Assembly: GCA_036874045.1 (NCBI GenBank)
Contig: CM072336.1
Location: 28,285,501-28,349,500 of the forward strand
Length of the DNA: 64,000 bases
Origin: Cymodocea nodosa
Lineage: Eukaryota > Streptophyta > Magnoliopsida > Alismatales > Cymodoceaceae
Reading direction: 5' to 3'
Shown here: one piece after another, positions 27,985-40,295 of the stretch
How the letters are laid out: each line of letters begins with the position of its first letter
Numbering within the stretch: the first letter of the stretch is position 1
Position numbers and translations under genes: made by a program
The notes under the pieces: generated by a model
Told to the model about the DNA's origin: nothing
The model's database searches: none
What the model saw: only the letters and a program-made list of their open reading frames with translations

Positions 27985-30274
27985 TAATTGAAGAAGATAT
28001 ATGATCAAGCACATGCAATTAGTTGGAAACAGCTTTAAGCAATATTTCAGAATTTCTTACTCCAAGATTATATTCTTGTTCTTCAACAAGGAGTTGGGAA
28101 CGAAGGAAAAGTTGTTCTGTGACAGGTTCCTTCGACATCGAGATAAATTTAATTATTAGGTAGCAGTTAATAACAATGCCACTCCAATTATATAACAGCT
28201 GGTAAAAGCGAAGATAAAAAGAAGAAAGGCTGAAGCCTGAAGGGATCGAGAAGCGCTCACAGCATCTTGAGGTGGGGCAAGCTTGCAATAAAGTCCGGAA
28301 CCTTTCCGTTCAGGCGGTTGCCGTCCAATAGTCTACCATATATTTGCATGCACGTAAAAAGTTTAATTTGCAATTGAATTGAGTACGTACTCTACTTTCT
28401 TGAATATATTCTTTGTAATTCCCAAAGATCGAAATTAACAAGACTCTCTCACTCACATTGTTTCGAGAGCGGTCAAGGCACTGAAGTCCGGAAGAGGTCC
28501 GTATAACCCGTAACCGGTAAGACGCCTACATGTGTATATATATATACATATGTCACGATATCTATCTGTGGTTTAATCAATCAATCAATCGATGCAAGCA
28601 TGTATACTTACAACTCGGTGATGCGAGGAGTTGAATTCCTATTGCACGCCACCCACTCCCAGTTATATTTGTCCGGACGACACGGATCCCCTGACCAGTC
28701 CCTGAGCTTCGGAAATTGTTCTTGCAACGCCCCCAGCCCCTCCACTGTCATGATCAGGATCAGGATCAGGATCAGGTATATATATGTACGTATCTATGCA
28801 TCGATCCATCAGAAAATACGTATGTATATATATATATATATATATGTATTTGTAGTGTATGTAGCGTAGAAGAAGAATTGAAGGAAGCCCACCATCGGTA
28901 ATGTTGGTCATGTTGTGGAGAGGGGGACTGACGGTGAAAAGCTCCATTGCGTTTATGATGGGAGGACGAGTGGCCTGCCCGTCCTGCATGAGGTCGAACA
29001 CGAGGTTGGGATGCTCCGCCTCCGTGTTGAGGGTGAAGTAGGTGAACTCATGTATCTTCCCGTAAGGAGGCGCGATGGAGCCCCGGGAGATGCGCTGGTG
29101 CTTGTTCATGATCACGTGGAATGCACCCGTCCGGTTCGGATCGTAAGCTTCCATCTCCGTGAAGTACATGTTCACGTAGATGGACGTCGGGTTCATCAGC
29201 GGGAATCGGCTCGTCTCGATCGTCAGGTTCTTCCGGTGCTTCAACGGCTTCACCGCCGCGTCAAACGCCGCCAGCGGTGGACAGTCCCGACTCGACGAGT
29301 CCGTGTCCGTGATTTTCACATTGTTCGTTCGTTTCATCGACGCGAATCCATTGCCGTCGAGATTCAAGTGACGCCGTGCCCACAGCCGATCGAGGGGGTC
29401 GTCCGGGTACCTTCACGGACATCAGACATATATATATATATGGGACGTACCTGGATACATATAATTCAAGTAATTACCAGCCAGCTTAGGTAGGAACCTC
29501 AAGGTTTTTTCCACGCCATAAGCTACGGATCTTGCGAGATATAAGGCGCGGTCGGAACCCACTTGGTCGTACATGTCGTTACTCAGAGTCCTGATCTCTA
29601 TGGAGGACACGAAGGGGAAGGCACTGCCGTGCCTCCCAACGCAGATGCTGGTGCCGTTCCTCCTGGCCACGTACACGGCCTCGTGCATGACTATCTTCTT
29701 CATTTCCGTCGACACCGACCTCCATATGTCGGCATCGAAGATGAGGTCGAAGGAGGGAGGCTTCTGCAGCTTGTCGTAGTTGCCGTAGTAGAACTTCACC
29801 CTGGCGAGCAGCTTGGTGCCCTCCACCACGGGGATGGTGAAGCAGTTCTTCCTCTTGGTGGGGAAGGCTCTCAGGTTCTCCAACTCCCCTGGGAGGTAAT
29901 CGATTTTCCATTTGGGATCGATGGGATGGCTGTGGCCCGTCGGGACGAACCAGGTGTCGTTGACCCATGGGATACCGTATGGCTTGATGAAGGGTTTCGA
30001 TCCCCCACAGTCTATGCTCCAGAAGCCTGTAATATTCGCTCCTGCATGCAGTCCATCATCCACATATATGTCGATCAACAGACAGACAGACAGACGGACA
30101 TGATCCATTCAATACTATTGGATTGGCCATCCAACGACGAAGGATGTGTGTGTGTGTGCATGTGATCGATGGAGTATATATGTATATATACGTACTACTG
30201 ACATCCACCGCGGTTGCACCAACGGCGAAGAGATGAAGAAGCAGGAGGAGAAGAGGGAGCAGAGCAGCTGCCAT
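27776..30274 (-). CDS. Malectin-like / leucine-rich-repeat surface protein without a kinase
   Basis: Eight exons: 30274-30196, 30041-29498, 29410-28893, 28744-28612, 28525-28457, 28332-28261, 28129-28061, 27938-27776. The sum is 1647 nt, 548 residues, no internal stop. It has a signal peptide (MAAALLPLLLLLLHLF). A malectin-like (di-glucose-binding type) domain covers ~28-385, with SIDCGG at its start and YPDDPLDRLW at the exon 2/3 join. A WSGDPC-type cap follows, then LRR units coded by three small exons of 69-72 nt, all in phase 2 (LRLTGYGLYGPLPDF, LDGNRLNGKVPDF, LNLSQNNFSFVPNSLL). The C-terminus ends in a ~20-residue hydrophobic tail (MFSMLFFISLATLLVVLGMA) with only one residue after it, so a GPI anchor signal is likely. 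It resembles Arabidopsis At1g25570/At3g19230-type proteins and may act as a wall or co-receptor protein. The exact exon 1 donor (30196 or 3 bases earlier) is uncertain. Confidence 0.85.
27954..27983. repeat. (GAA)n run next to the last acceptor of the malectin/LRR gene
   Basis: About nine AAG/GAA units lie in the last intron, 15 bases from the exon 8 acceptor. On the coding strand it reads (CTT)n and forms the polypyrimidine tract, so its length could affect splicing. Confidence 0.85.
28749..28776. repeat. Four copies of a GATCAG-type hexamer beside the exon 4 acceptor
   Basis: ATCAGG repeats four times directly upstream (in coding sense) of the exon 4 acceptor of the malectin/LRR gene, at its pyrimidine tract position. 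It is a short tandem repeat, probably variable in copy number. Confidence 0.8.
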
Positions 30275-30293
30275 GGTGTAGCAGGCGCCGAAC

Positions 30294-30313
30294 GGGGGGG
30301 GGGGGGGGGGGGG
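30294..30313. repeat. Run of 20 G in the leader of the malectin/LRR gene
   Basis: Twenty consecutive G on the plus strand (C on the transcribed sense) lie about 20-40 bases before the malectin/LRR ATG. Such a run can form a G-quadruplex in the DNA and is also a common place for sequencing length errors. Confidence 0.95.
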
Positions 30314-31013
30314 AAGAAGCCGGGTGCACCTGCCTGGATACATGTCGCCTGTGTACTTCACCTCTCATTAATATACCGGATATTTCGCCTGCCTTGCTAC
30401 GTGCAGACCATGACACATCTGAATTCCTCGATCGATTGGCAGTACTGGAATGCAGATATCCACGGCCGACTCCGTCACTGTTATGTATATATCTATGCTA
30501 CGGAGAGCGATGGAAAGGCTGAGGTGTATTATACGCAGGAACGTGCATGCATGCATGCTACCATCTGGGTTCATTACAGAACACGACTTCCTTCCCCCTC
30601 TCTCTTCTCTGATCTCTTCGTGCTACTCACGAGTTCTCAACCGACACCTTGAAATTAAACTAAAAAAAAACTGAACGAGCATGTCATGATATACTTAATT
30701 ACTCTGTGTGTACAATACGTGTTTTAAAAAGAAAACCTAGAGGGCCAATGAAGCGCGGGTGGGCGCAGGGAAGAGATGAAATGGCGGTTAAATATTAAAT
30801 ATTCAAGGGGTTGGAAAAGGAAGGCGACGATCGACGACCTTTATTAAATATTAAATTAAATGATAGGGTTGGTCTGGTATGCATCAGTCAGATCCCGTGA
30901 ATTAAATGGGCTAGCCCAAGATTTTTGTTGCCCCGCTTCGATCCAGCCCAATCCAGCCCACCGTAAACGATCTGGGCTCCTAAAAACTCGCAGTCACTCT
31001 TTACGATACCTAG

Positions 31014-31017
<4 letters not shown>

Positions 31018-31045
<28 letters not shown>
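31018..31045. repeat. (CT)n microsatellite in the divergent promoter
   Basis: About 14 uninterrupted TC units lie 440 bases before the VPS15 ATG. CT/GA runs are common in plant core promoters and leaders, but no role can be shown here. Confidence 0.9.
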
Positions 31046-31049
<4 letters not shown>

Positions 31050-31485
31050 AAGATTAGATTTTTTTTTCCCTTTCCTTGCAATGGAGTAACTGACCAAGAT
31101 TTACGGTCCATTCATTGAAACAGTTATTTAATTCATTAAATAAACTCGAATGCAATTATTTCTTTTTTCAAGGAATGACTCACATTCTGGTATAACAAAT
31201 TTTGTGGTTGGCCTTCCCTCGAGGGGGTATACGAGCGGTATTTATTGTTAATTACATTCTACGATTTTTTTTTATTCTTAAGGTTATTTAAGATGACATT
31301 ATAATTCAAAATCTCTGGAGATTTACGAATTTTCAAAGAATATTTAAAAAAGCGTCCTCCGATTAATGTTTCCGAAATTCAACGAGCCCCGAGGTTTGCA
31401 ATTTCTGGTTCGGTTGGCATTCGTAGGAAAAGGGGGGGGGTTTCTTTTGCCGTTCTCTTTCGAATCCTCGATGCGTTGATCGGAA

Positions 31486-34400
31486 ATGGGGAACAAGATA
31501 GCGCGGACGACGCAGGTATCGGCGTCGGAGTATTACCTCCACGACCTCCCGTCCTCCTACAATCTCGTCCTCATCGAGGTCCTCGGCAGCGGCCGCTTCT
31601 TCAAGTCCATCCTTTGCAAGCACGACGAAGGCCTTGTCCTCGTCAAGGTCTACTTCAAGCGCGGCGAACCGCTCGACCTCAAGGTGCTGGAGTTCGTTTT
31701 GATTGGCCTCTTCTGCAATTGTCGTCCGTGTGTGTGTTTGATCCTTGATCTCTATTGCAGGAGTACGAGAGGAGACTCTGGGAGATCCGGGAGGTCTTCC
31801 ATAACGTCCAGCATCGCCATATCTGGCCGTTCCAGGTGTTTGATTTTTTTTTTTCCCCCTTCACCCCCTTTTAGCATAAGCGTCTTTTTTTCTTTTCTTT
31901 TTTTTAGAAACCGCGGTTTTTTTTTTCGAGAAATTGGACTGGTTGTTAGAAAGGAGAAATCTTTATTGATCGAGCGATACTTTCTCATGGAATTCTCTTA
32001 CGTTGTCTTGTGTTTTTTTTGTGTGAATGGATAGTTTTGGCTGGAAACTGATAAGGCGGCGTACCTCTTGCGGCAGTATTTTTTCAGCAATCTTCACGAC
32101 CGGCTTAGTACAAGGCCATTTCTAAGCCTCATTGAGAAGAAGTGGCTTGCTTTTCAGGTAATGAATCATCCAGTAGTTTACTTGTTTGGTGTAAAATCAT
32201 GCTGAAAAAAGGTTCATAAAATCAGTACCCAGAACCGTATTCGACAAGTTAGATTTATTATTGATCATTCAACTGTGTGACCAACGAATCATGTGATCAA
32301 ACCTATTAATTGGCTTGATCTCATTGGTCAGGCTTCTCATTTGAATCATCACAATGGACTTTTGAAATGGCTGAATGAAAGTGCTTGCTGTTAATGACTT
32401 TTATTTGATGCATAGTTATCTTCTTGGTTCTTTTTGTTTTTCCAGATTTCTGATTCTGGACTTAGCTCGTTTGGTTGTGCAGTTACTTTGTGCAGTGAAG
32501 CAGTGCCATGATCATGGTGTTTGCCATGGTGAGACATTAAATGAGTTCTTCCATTTTTCTCAAGCAAGCCATTTTTCAAGGAGAGCGACTGATTTGACGA
32601 GTGGTATCAATTGCAGGAGATATTAAGTGTGAGAATGTTCTTGTCACCTCTTGGAACTGGCTCTACCTTGCTGATTTTGCATCATTTAAGCCAACATACA
32701 TACCCGATGATGATCCTTCAGATTTCTCATTTTTCTTTTATACTGGAGGAAGACGACGTTGCTACCTTGCACCCGAGGTCCATTTCTCATTTTCTTAGTT
32801 CCTTAACATGATTTTACTGTCAATCCTCTTTTTCATGATGCTTTATAAGTGTCTTTATGATTTCCCTATCAACCATGAATTCTTGTTTTTGGATCCAAAT
32901 GTATTGCCAAGTTACAAGGCATTGCTTTAATTTTGGGTTTGAGAATATTTTGGTGTCTATTCCTTATGGCTTGAGAATACTGTTATAAACAGGACCCAGA
33001 AATTTATTTGGGGCTTTGTTCTACTATCTGGTATCCCACAACTACCGATTCTTACATGTACGTTGGTCATAATTTTCCGTTTTTTGTGTTCTGTGACATT
33101 CAATGATCCAAACATTGTGGAATTTTTAAGTCAAAGACTGAATATTGTTTCTTACCATTCACATGACTTTAAGACCTACAAGATGTCAAAGAGAAGTTCT
33201 CCAAGTGACTATTCTTTGCAGAGTTCCATCTGATTTACCAATTCACATTGCTTTAGAATTAGCAAGCTTTGATGATTATATAAGCATTTTCCTAAATGAA
33301 ACACGAAAGATTATAATATGATACAATATGTTTTCTTTTACCATTTCTCAGGAATATTCTTAACAGTTTATGATGTAATTTCATGCTAACTTGTTCACAA
33401 TTTTCAGAGATTTTATGAGCATGGAGGTGAGCTACAAGTTCAACAAGATGCACCTTTAAAGCCGTCCATGGATATCTTTTCTCTAGGGTGTGCACTATCT
33501 ATTGTTCCTGTTCTCTGTTGATTTAAAATTTTGGAAGTATTATTTTCCTTGCACTTTTTATCATGCTCATACTTTTTTTCACTTGTGATCTACCATTTAA
33601 ATGGATTTTTTCTATTGTCTCAATCTTTTTGATGGCACAACAAGTTGTTCATTTTATGATACCTCAATACCCTAAGTTTCCTATTGTTTTAATATCTTAT
33701 TTATATTGTACATATTTGATAACTTGACACTCTGTTTACCTGTATTATTTGTGACTTACTGAGTCATCATTGCATTTTTTGTGACCTATAACAATATTTT
33801 GTCAGTTATGATTTGTAATTAGATAGGTAAGTAAATTCACGAAGAAATATCTTGGTGTATGTTATTTGAAAAGATTAGGTTGATTCTCATAAAAAATAAG
33901 AACGACCAGGAACAAAAAGGTGTGGTATGAGCAGAGCAATCATTCCATGGGTATAACCAAAGTTGCAATGTGCAAAAGGCCAATCCATGGCCATCGATAT
34001 AAATGTATACAACATTGTAGGTGCCTTTCAAAAAAATAATGTACATAATTATGAATCTTGCAATAATCTATGAGTAAGAGCATCTGTCTATCAACTTCTA
34101 AATTCTAATGGCCAAAACATGTGAAAGTGATCCTGGTTATTGCATTGTGTGTTTTGATGTCATGATTCATGGACATTCCACTGTTTTTTCCCAGTCTGTT
34201 ATATAAAATGAATATAATGTAATTTGGACAAGAGAGGCACATGACATTTTGCAGAGCAAGAGTAGTTGTCAAACCAATCCTCTTGCTAATTCAGTGTGAT
34301 CACCCTGATTTTCTACTTACCTGTGCAATGGTATACCTAATCTCAACTCCTAAATTGAGGTATGTAATCTAATTTTGGGTGTAATATTTATGGTTAAATT

Positions 34401-37400
34401 TTTTGTTGGAGAATTGTAGAGGGTGCTCATCTGAATACCAGCTATGCATTAAATTGCATCCTTTTCATATTTTTTCCAATTTCAGGTGCAATTAGCCTTG
34501 TTAAACTCAGAGGGGATGAGCTTCGTAAATTTATCAACTTGTGATCATGTGGGGATGTAGGATAAAAGTTAATACAAATTAGACATTTGTTGAAAGGTTC
34601 ATGCTGAAAGTAATGATTTACATAACATGATCTTAATCTTGCCCCACCTTTTTCAGTTATCAAATATCAAAGCACAAGGCTACACCCATGTGGATAATTT
34701 ACTCACTCCAAGATGTATTCATGTTGGAGGTGAAAATCAACCTTAATGAGTGTTATATAAGGAAACTAGTTATTAGAAAGGGATGAATAATTTGTTCTAA
34801 CTGGTCTTTGCACTAGTCTAACTTGCTATGTATTCCAGTTGCTACACTGTTGCATATTTCAATTCATCAATGAAACATTTGGATCTGATAGATCAGAAAT
34901 CTTTCTATTTATTTTACATTATCTTGACATTTGTTTTTTCTATACAGGTGTGTAATTGCAGAGCTTTTCCTTGAAGGGCAGCCATTATTTGAGCTGTCAC
35001 AGCTTCTTTCTTACCGTAGAGGGCAATATGATCCTTGTCTTTTTCTTGAAAAGGTGTTGCCAAGTTGGTTCTTCTATTAAGAGTTTATGTTTCACTTAAT
35101 ATTTAATTTATGGTTTGTGTATATTCGGTATTAAGAGTATAAATGCATGGTTCAATTTATCATTTCTTCAGTCTCTCAAGTTAAAACTTTTCATGGCAAC
35201 ACCTAGTTTAGGAGCAGTTAAGCTTTACTTAATTGATGGTAGCCTATATTTGGAGAATGCTCTCAGTTTCTAACAACTTCTGTTTGATACATAGAGCTAT
35301 TTTCTCAGCTTGTCAAATAAAAAAGATGTTTTAAAATACTTTTCTGTAATAAAATTTACGAACGATGCTGATGGTCCTAGTTTTGTGATGCCATGGAATA
35401 TTCTGCTGACTAATATGTCATTTTTTCCCACTCCATTGCTGTGTTTGGATTTTGAAGATCCTCGATCCAAACATAATCATTTTTTCTTTTTTCTTGTGAA
35501 GTTGGGGCCACACTTTTTTTTTTTGGGTACTATTGGGTGATGTTTACTTCATGGTTTCAGATACCAGATGTTGGAATAAGGAAAATGATCCTCCACATGA
35601 TCCAGTTGGACCCAGAGGCAAGGTTGTCATGTGAAAGCTATTTACAGGAATACGGATCTGCTGTTTTTCCGTGCTATTTCACCCCATTTCTTCATAAATT
35701 TTTCTCTTGCTTGATTCCTATGGATTCCGATACAAGAGTGAGAATTTCTTCAAAGTAAAATGGGTTATTTTGGATGCAAGTATCACTATAATAAAGAAAT
35801 TATATATGTTTTTTTTTTCCTTGCAGGTTGCCATAACGCAAGGCACATTTCAAGAAATACAGAGGCAAATTATGAATGACAGTTCTTATGAGGATAGTAT
35901 TTCAAAGACAGTTGATTTCTGTGAAAAAATGGAATCTCAACTGAATGGGCCTTTTGAGTATAAACGTGATGTAGATAAAGATGTTTCTGTTACTCAAATT
36001 CAGCTGATTGGTGAAGTATCTTATCTTTTAAAGGATGTAGAACAGAAAAAGTCAGATAAATCAATGCATGACAAAAACAACACTATGTTTTCCGATGATG
36101 TAAGGCACTCTGGTGAGCAAGCTAGAAGTAACAAAGTTCCTTCTTTGCCCCTCGTTAATAAGCAAAAAAGAGACTTTCATTTCAAAAGAATATTGAAAAG
36201 TGATCTGAAGTCACTCATAGATGGGTACCACAGTCAACCAGATTTATTATTATTATCTTTCTTTCGAGGTAACAGATGTACTTGGCGTTGTGAAGGCATG
36301 GTTTTGATCTCATCTCTTATTTGTTCCTGCATGCGGAGTGTCAAGCAACCACAGTTGAGAAGGGCAGCATTACTCCTGCTAATGTCTTCATCTCTTTATG
36401 TTGATGATGAGGACTTGTTGCAACATGTTATTCCCTTCATTATTGTGATGCTTTCTGACCCAGCTGCAATAGTCCGATGTGCTGCTTTGGAAGCTCTTTG
36501 CAACATCTTGCCATTGGTTCAGGACTTTACACCTAGTGATGCCAAGGTATTCCCGGAATATATTCTTCCAATGCTCTCTATGCTTCCAGATGATCCAGAG
36601 GAAAGTGTCAGGATCTGTCATGCTGTTAATATCTTCAAAATTGCACTAACTGCATACCGTTTCTTGATTTGCTCAAAGAGATTAAGTGAGGATGGAGATA
36701 TCCATAAGCAAATACAATCTTTGCCTTCTACTGAAGCACGAGAAAGGAGGCAGATTGTGAATGTGGACATGGAGCTCTCACAGCTTAGGAAAACTGTTGC
36801 TGAAATTGTTCATGAACTGGTAATGGGTTCCAAAAACACTCCAACCATTAGAAGAGCCCTTCTACAGGACATTGGTTATTTATGCTATTTCTTTGGTCAG
36901 AGACAGAGTAATGATTTCTTGTTGCCTATTCTCCCAGCTTTCCTGAATGATCGGGATGAACAACTTAGGGGAGATTTTTACGGCCAGATTGTGTATGTCT
37001 GCTTCTTTGTGGGCCAAAGAAGTGTCGAGGAATACCTTTTACCATACATTGAGCAGGCTCTAACAGATGATTTGGAAGTTGTTATTGTGAATGCATTAGA
37101 ATGCTTGGCCATGTTGTGTAAAAGTAGATTATTAGGGAAAAGAATATTGCTTGAGATGATTGAGAGAACTTTCCCACTTCTTTGCTATCCAAGTCTATGG
37201 GTAAGGCAAGCAGCTGTTGCTTTCATTGCAGCAAGTAGCGAGTATCTGGGACCTGTAGATACTAATATTTACATCCTTCCAGTTTTACGTCCCTTTCTTC
37301 ATAGGAAACCCACGTCTTTAACTTCTGATGTGTCTCTATTGTCATGTCTCAAGCCTCCAGTGTCAAAACTTGTATTTCACCAAGTTCTAGAAGATGCAAG

Positions 37401-40295
37401 AAGTTCAAACATGCTTGAGAGGCAGAGAAAGATTTGGTATAACTCTGCACATTCTAATAAAAGGGAATCAATTGAGCATGCAAAGAAGGATCAGCCTATT
37501 AAAGAGTCTGTATCACCAGGTAACGAATTTATGATTGCTTCCAACAAGTATGGTACATCCAGCCTTGAAAATGCTGCCAGATCTAGGACAATGGAAGGCA
37601 CATTTTGCAATACCTCTAGTGCATTTGATAACGTACATTCTCTTTCTTCAGAGAAGATGCGTTTCTCAGGCTTTATGTCTGCACATCTAAGTGGTGGAAA
37701 TAGTCTCCTTCATGATAAGCCATCAGAAGGCATACCAGTGTATTCCTTTAGCATGGGCAAGCATTCAACTGTAAATGCTGTTGTGGATCCTGATGATTCA
37801 TTGCAATGGAATTCTTTAGGAATCAGATCAGTATCTAGTCGTTTGGTGGGTCCAATTAGTAAATCATTTGTCTTGTCCAATTCAGACCATCCTAAGTTAA
37901 TATCAGGCTCCATTTACAACATAAGTAATGCCTCCAAAAAAGCTTCCGTATCTCTCCAAGACTCAGAAAATCATGAAAATGATCAATCTTCTTATGTCAC
38001 TAGCAAATTTCATGATATTTCTGTTTCTGATGCTCAAAAAACTGGATCCTCCCTTTCTGGAGAGGACACACTTCCACAATCTGATGTGTCTGAGCAGGCC
38101 TCCCCTGTAAGATCACCTTGTGTTGCAGATGATGGGTGGAAGGCTCGTGGGGTTTTAGTGGCACATCTTCAGGAGCATCGTGCTGCTGTGAATGATTTAG
38201 CCATCTCTAATGACAACAGCTTCTTTGTAAGTGCATCAGATGACTCCACTGTTAAAATATGGGATACAAGAAGATTGGAAAAAGACATTTCTTTTCGGTC
38301 TAGATTGACATATAATATTGATGGTGCTAGAGCTTTGTGTACAACAATGCTCGGTGGCAGTGCACAAGTAGTAGTAGGTGCTTGTGATGGCACAATACAT
38401 CTATTCTCTGTTGATTACATTTCTAGAGGTGGAGGTAGCACAATTGAAAGGTACTCAGGTATTGCAGATATAAAAAAGAAACAGATAGGGGAAGGCGCCA
38501 TTCTCAGCCTTTTGAACTGCTCAACTGGTGATGACTATGTCAGCCACACTGTATTATGTAGCACCCAGCTTTGTGGTATTCACGTCTGGGATACTAGGAC
38601 AGATTCATTTGCATGGAAATTTAAAGCTGCTCCAGATGAGGGATGTATCTCTTCATTAGTCATGGGTACATGTGGAAACTGGTTTGTCTCGGGAACATCT
38701 AGAGGTATGCTTACCCTATGGGATATGAGGTTTCTTCTGCCTGTTAATAGATGGCAATATTCTAGATTTTGCCCCATAGAGAAGATGTGTTTGTTCATCC
38801 CTCCTACTTGTAGTACAATGTCTGGCATGGGAAGGCCCTTAATTTATGTTGCTGCTGGCTGTAATGAAGTTTCCCTTTGGAATGCAGAGAATGGAAGTTG
38901 TCATCAGGTGATGATTTTTCTTATCTAGTTTAATATGTTTAATTAATGAGTCTGCACCAGGTTTCTGCTATATTATTTTACTGGTTTTTTTGGTTATTAT
39001 GTTTTATTTATATTTGCATATCTAAACTTGTGATAGTTTGTCTGCGTTATCATGAGATGCTTAAATATTCTAATTTACAAGGTGCTTTATTCGTTGTTTC
39101 ATGTCTGTTTTGTACTCAATATCTTATTGCTATACCATATACTTTTCTGTTTTACTTCAATATTTCCAAGAAATGATGCACTCACTTGTAAAACCTTTGC
39201 TGTGAAACTCTGATGCAGTTCATAAACTGCAGGTTATACAACCACTTCTTTATTGCATTTTCCTAAGGAGGGCTGTGATAGGCTTTGATATTAAATGTAT
39301 GGCTACAATATATGAAAATGAGTCCAAATGATAAAAATATTGGATTCTTTTTCAAAACTACTTGGCATTTTGGCTTGGTTGCTTCTTTTGTTGGTGACAG
39401 TTATGCTGTTCTTTTAGCTATACTTGTAATTTGATTTCAAATCCAAAATTTTATTGAACAGGTATTTAGAATTGCAGGATGTGAGGGTGATGCTGAACTA
39501 TCGTCCAATACACCTTGGGCATTGTCAAATCCCTCGGGCAAGTCAGGTTCCAAACAACACATGAAAAGAAACTCTATTCCCATAGGTCCCAAGTATATGA
39601 CCAATGAGCTGAATGAACCTTCTACTCGCCTCCCTGGTGTAAGGTGTTTGCTCCCCTTGCCAGGAGGCAGTTTGTTGACGGGTGGTACAGATTTAAAGAT
39701 ACAGTACTGGGATCATTCCAGGTTTGAACTCAATTTTCACCATCATTTTCCTCCAAGTAAATTATTTTCTAATTTGACTTACACTGTGATAAATGTTGCA
39801 GCCCCAGTAACAGTTATGCCATCTGTGGACCTTCAACGAAAGGTGTTGGTCCTGAAAATGTGTATGATACACGGACCACATTTGGCGTCCAAGTTGTGCA
39901 GGTAAACTTAACCAACATTCATTAGCTAATGACTGTATACTGTAGTCTCGCAGATACAACAGGGACATCATTATCATTTTCAATGTTGGTGGTTTAGATA
40001 TCAAATCCATGTGTTTATTAGTTTAAGTGATGCTTGGCTTGCTATAAAAACTAAAGCTCGTTGACGAAAGAGATGTCTGCTTTCCCCCTTGGACTAACGA
40101 AATTCCTCGCTTTAACAGGAGAGAAGCAGGAAATCTTCAGCAGCCAGGTTATCACAGAAAGCTTTGCTTGCTGTTGCTGCCTCAGACTCAGCAGGTTGCC
40201 ACCGCGATGCTGTCATGTCTTTGGCTTCTGTAAAGTTGAGTCAGAGGCTTTTGATTTCCAGCAGTAGAGATGGTGGCATCAAGGTGTGGAAGTAG
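31486..40295 (+). CDS. VPS15: VPS15, regulatory protein kinase-like subunit of class III PI3-kinase
   Basis: Twelve exons: 31486-31683, 31761-31835, 32035-32157, 32483-32528, 32617-32777, 33408-33487, 34948-35053, 35561-35737, 35827-38907, 39462-39721, 39802-39901, 40119-40295. The sum is 4584 nt, 1527 residues, open throughout. It starts [10 protein letters not shown], an N-myristoylation signal kept in all VPS15. The kinase-like domain covers ~25-320, with catalytic-loop His147-Gly148-Asp149 and Asn154, but DFA (167-169) in place of DFG. HEAT-like repeats occupy the middle. A Ser-rich linker and C-terminal WD40 repeats follow ([36 protein letters not shown] at the end). VPS15 holds VPS34 and ATG6/Beclin on membranes to make PI3P for autophagy and vacuolar sorting; plant mutants fail in pollen. 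Exon 9 is a single 3.1-kb exon, as in Arabidopsis. Length is close to Arabidopsis (1494). Confidence 0.95.

Larger units (their letters stand above)
30275..31485. promoter_or_regulatory. Shared intergenic region between two diverging genes
   Basis: The malectin/LRR gene (left, minus) and VPS15 (right, plus) diverge from this 1.2-kb region, so it must hold both promoters. It contains a CT microsatellite (31018-31045), AT-rich words such as TTAAATATTAAATATT near 30,788-30,803 and a G run (about 31431-31439) just before VPS15. No individual promoter element can be fixed. Confidence 0.5.

Noticed and set aside
29411-29497. Reading straight through 29,497 to 29,422 as malectin coding sequence
   Set aside because: The frame stays open there, but the donor at 29497 joined to 29410 restores the phase and gives TLRYPDDPLDRLW, the usual malectin-domain sequence; longer joins put the next exon out of frame.
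29563-30165. Long plus-strand frame (200 codons) opposite the malectin/LRR gene
   Set aside because: It is the antisense shadow of exon 2 on the minus strand; no family resemblance, and the minus-strand model has motifs and joins that work.
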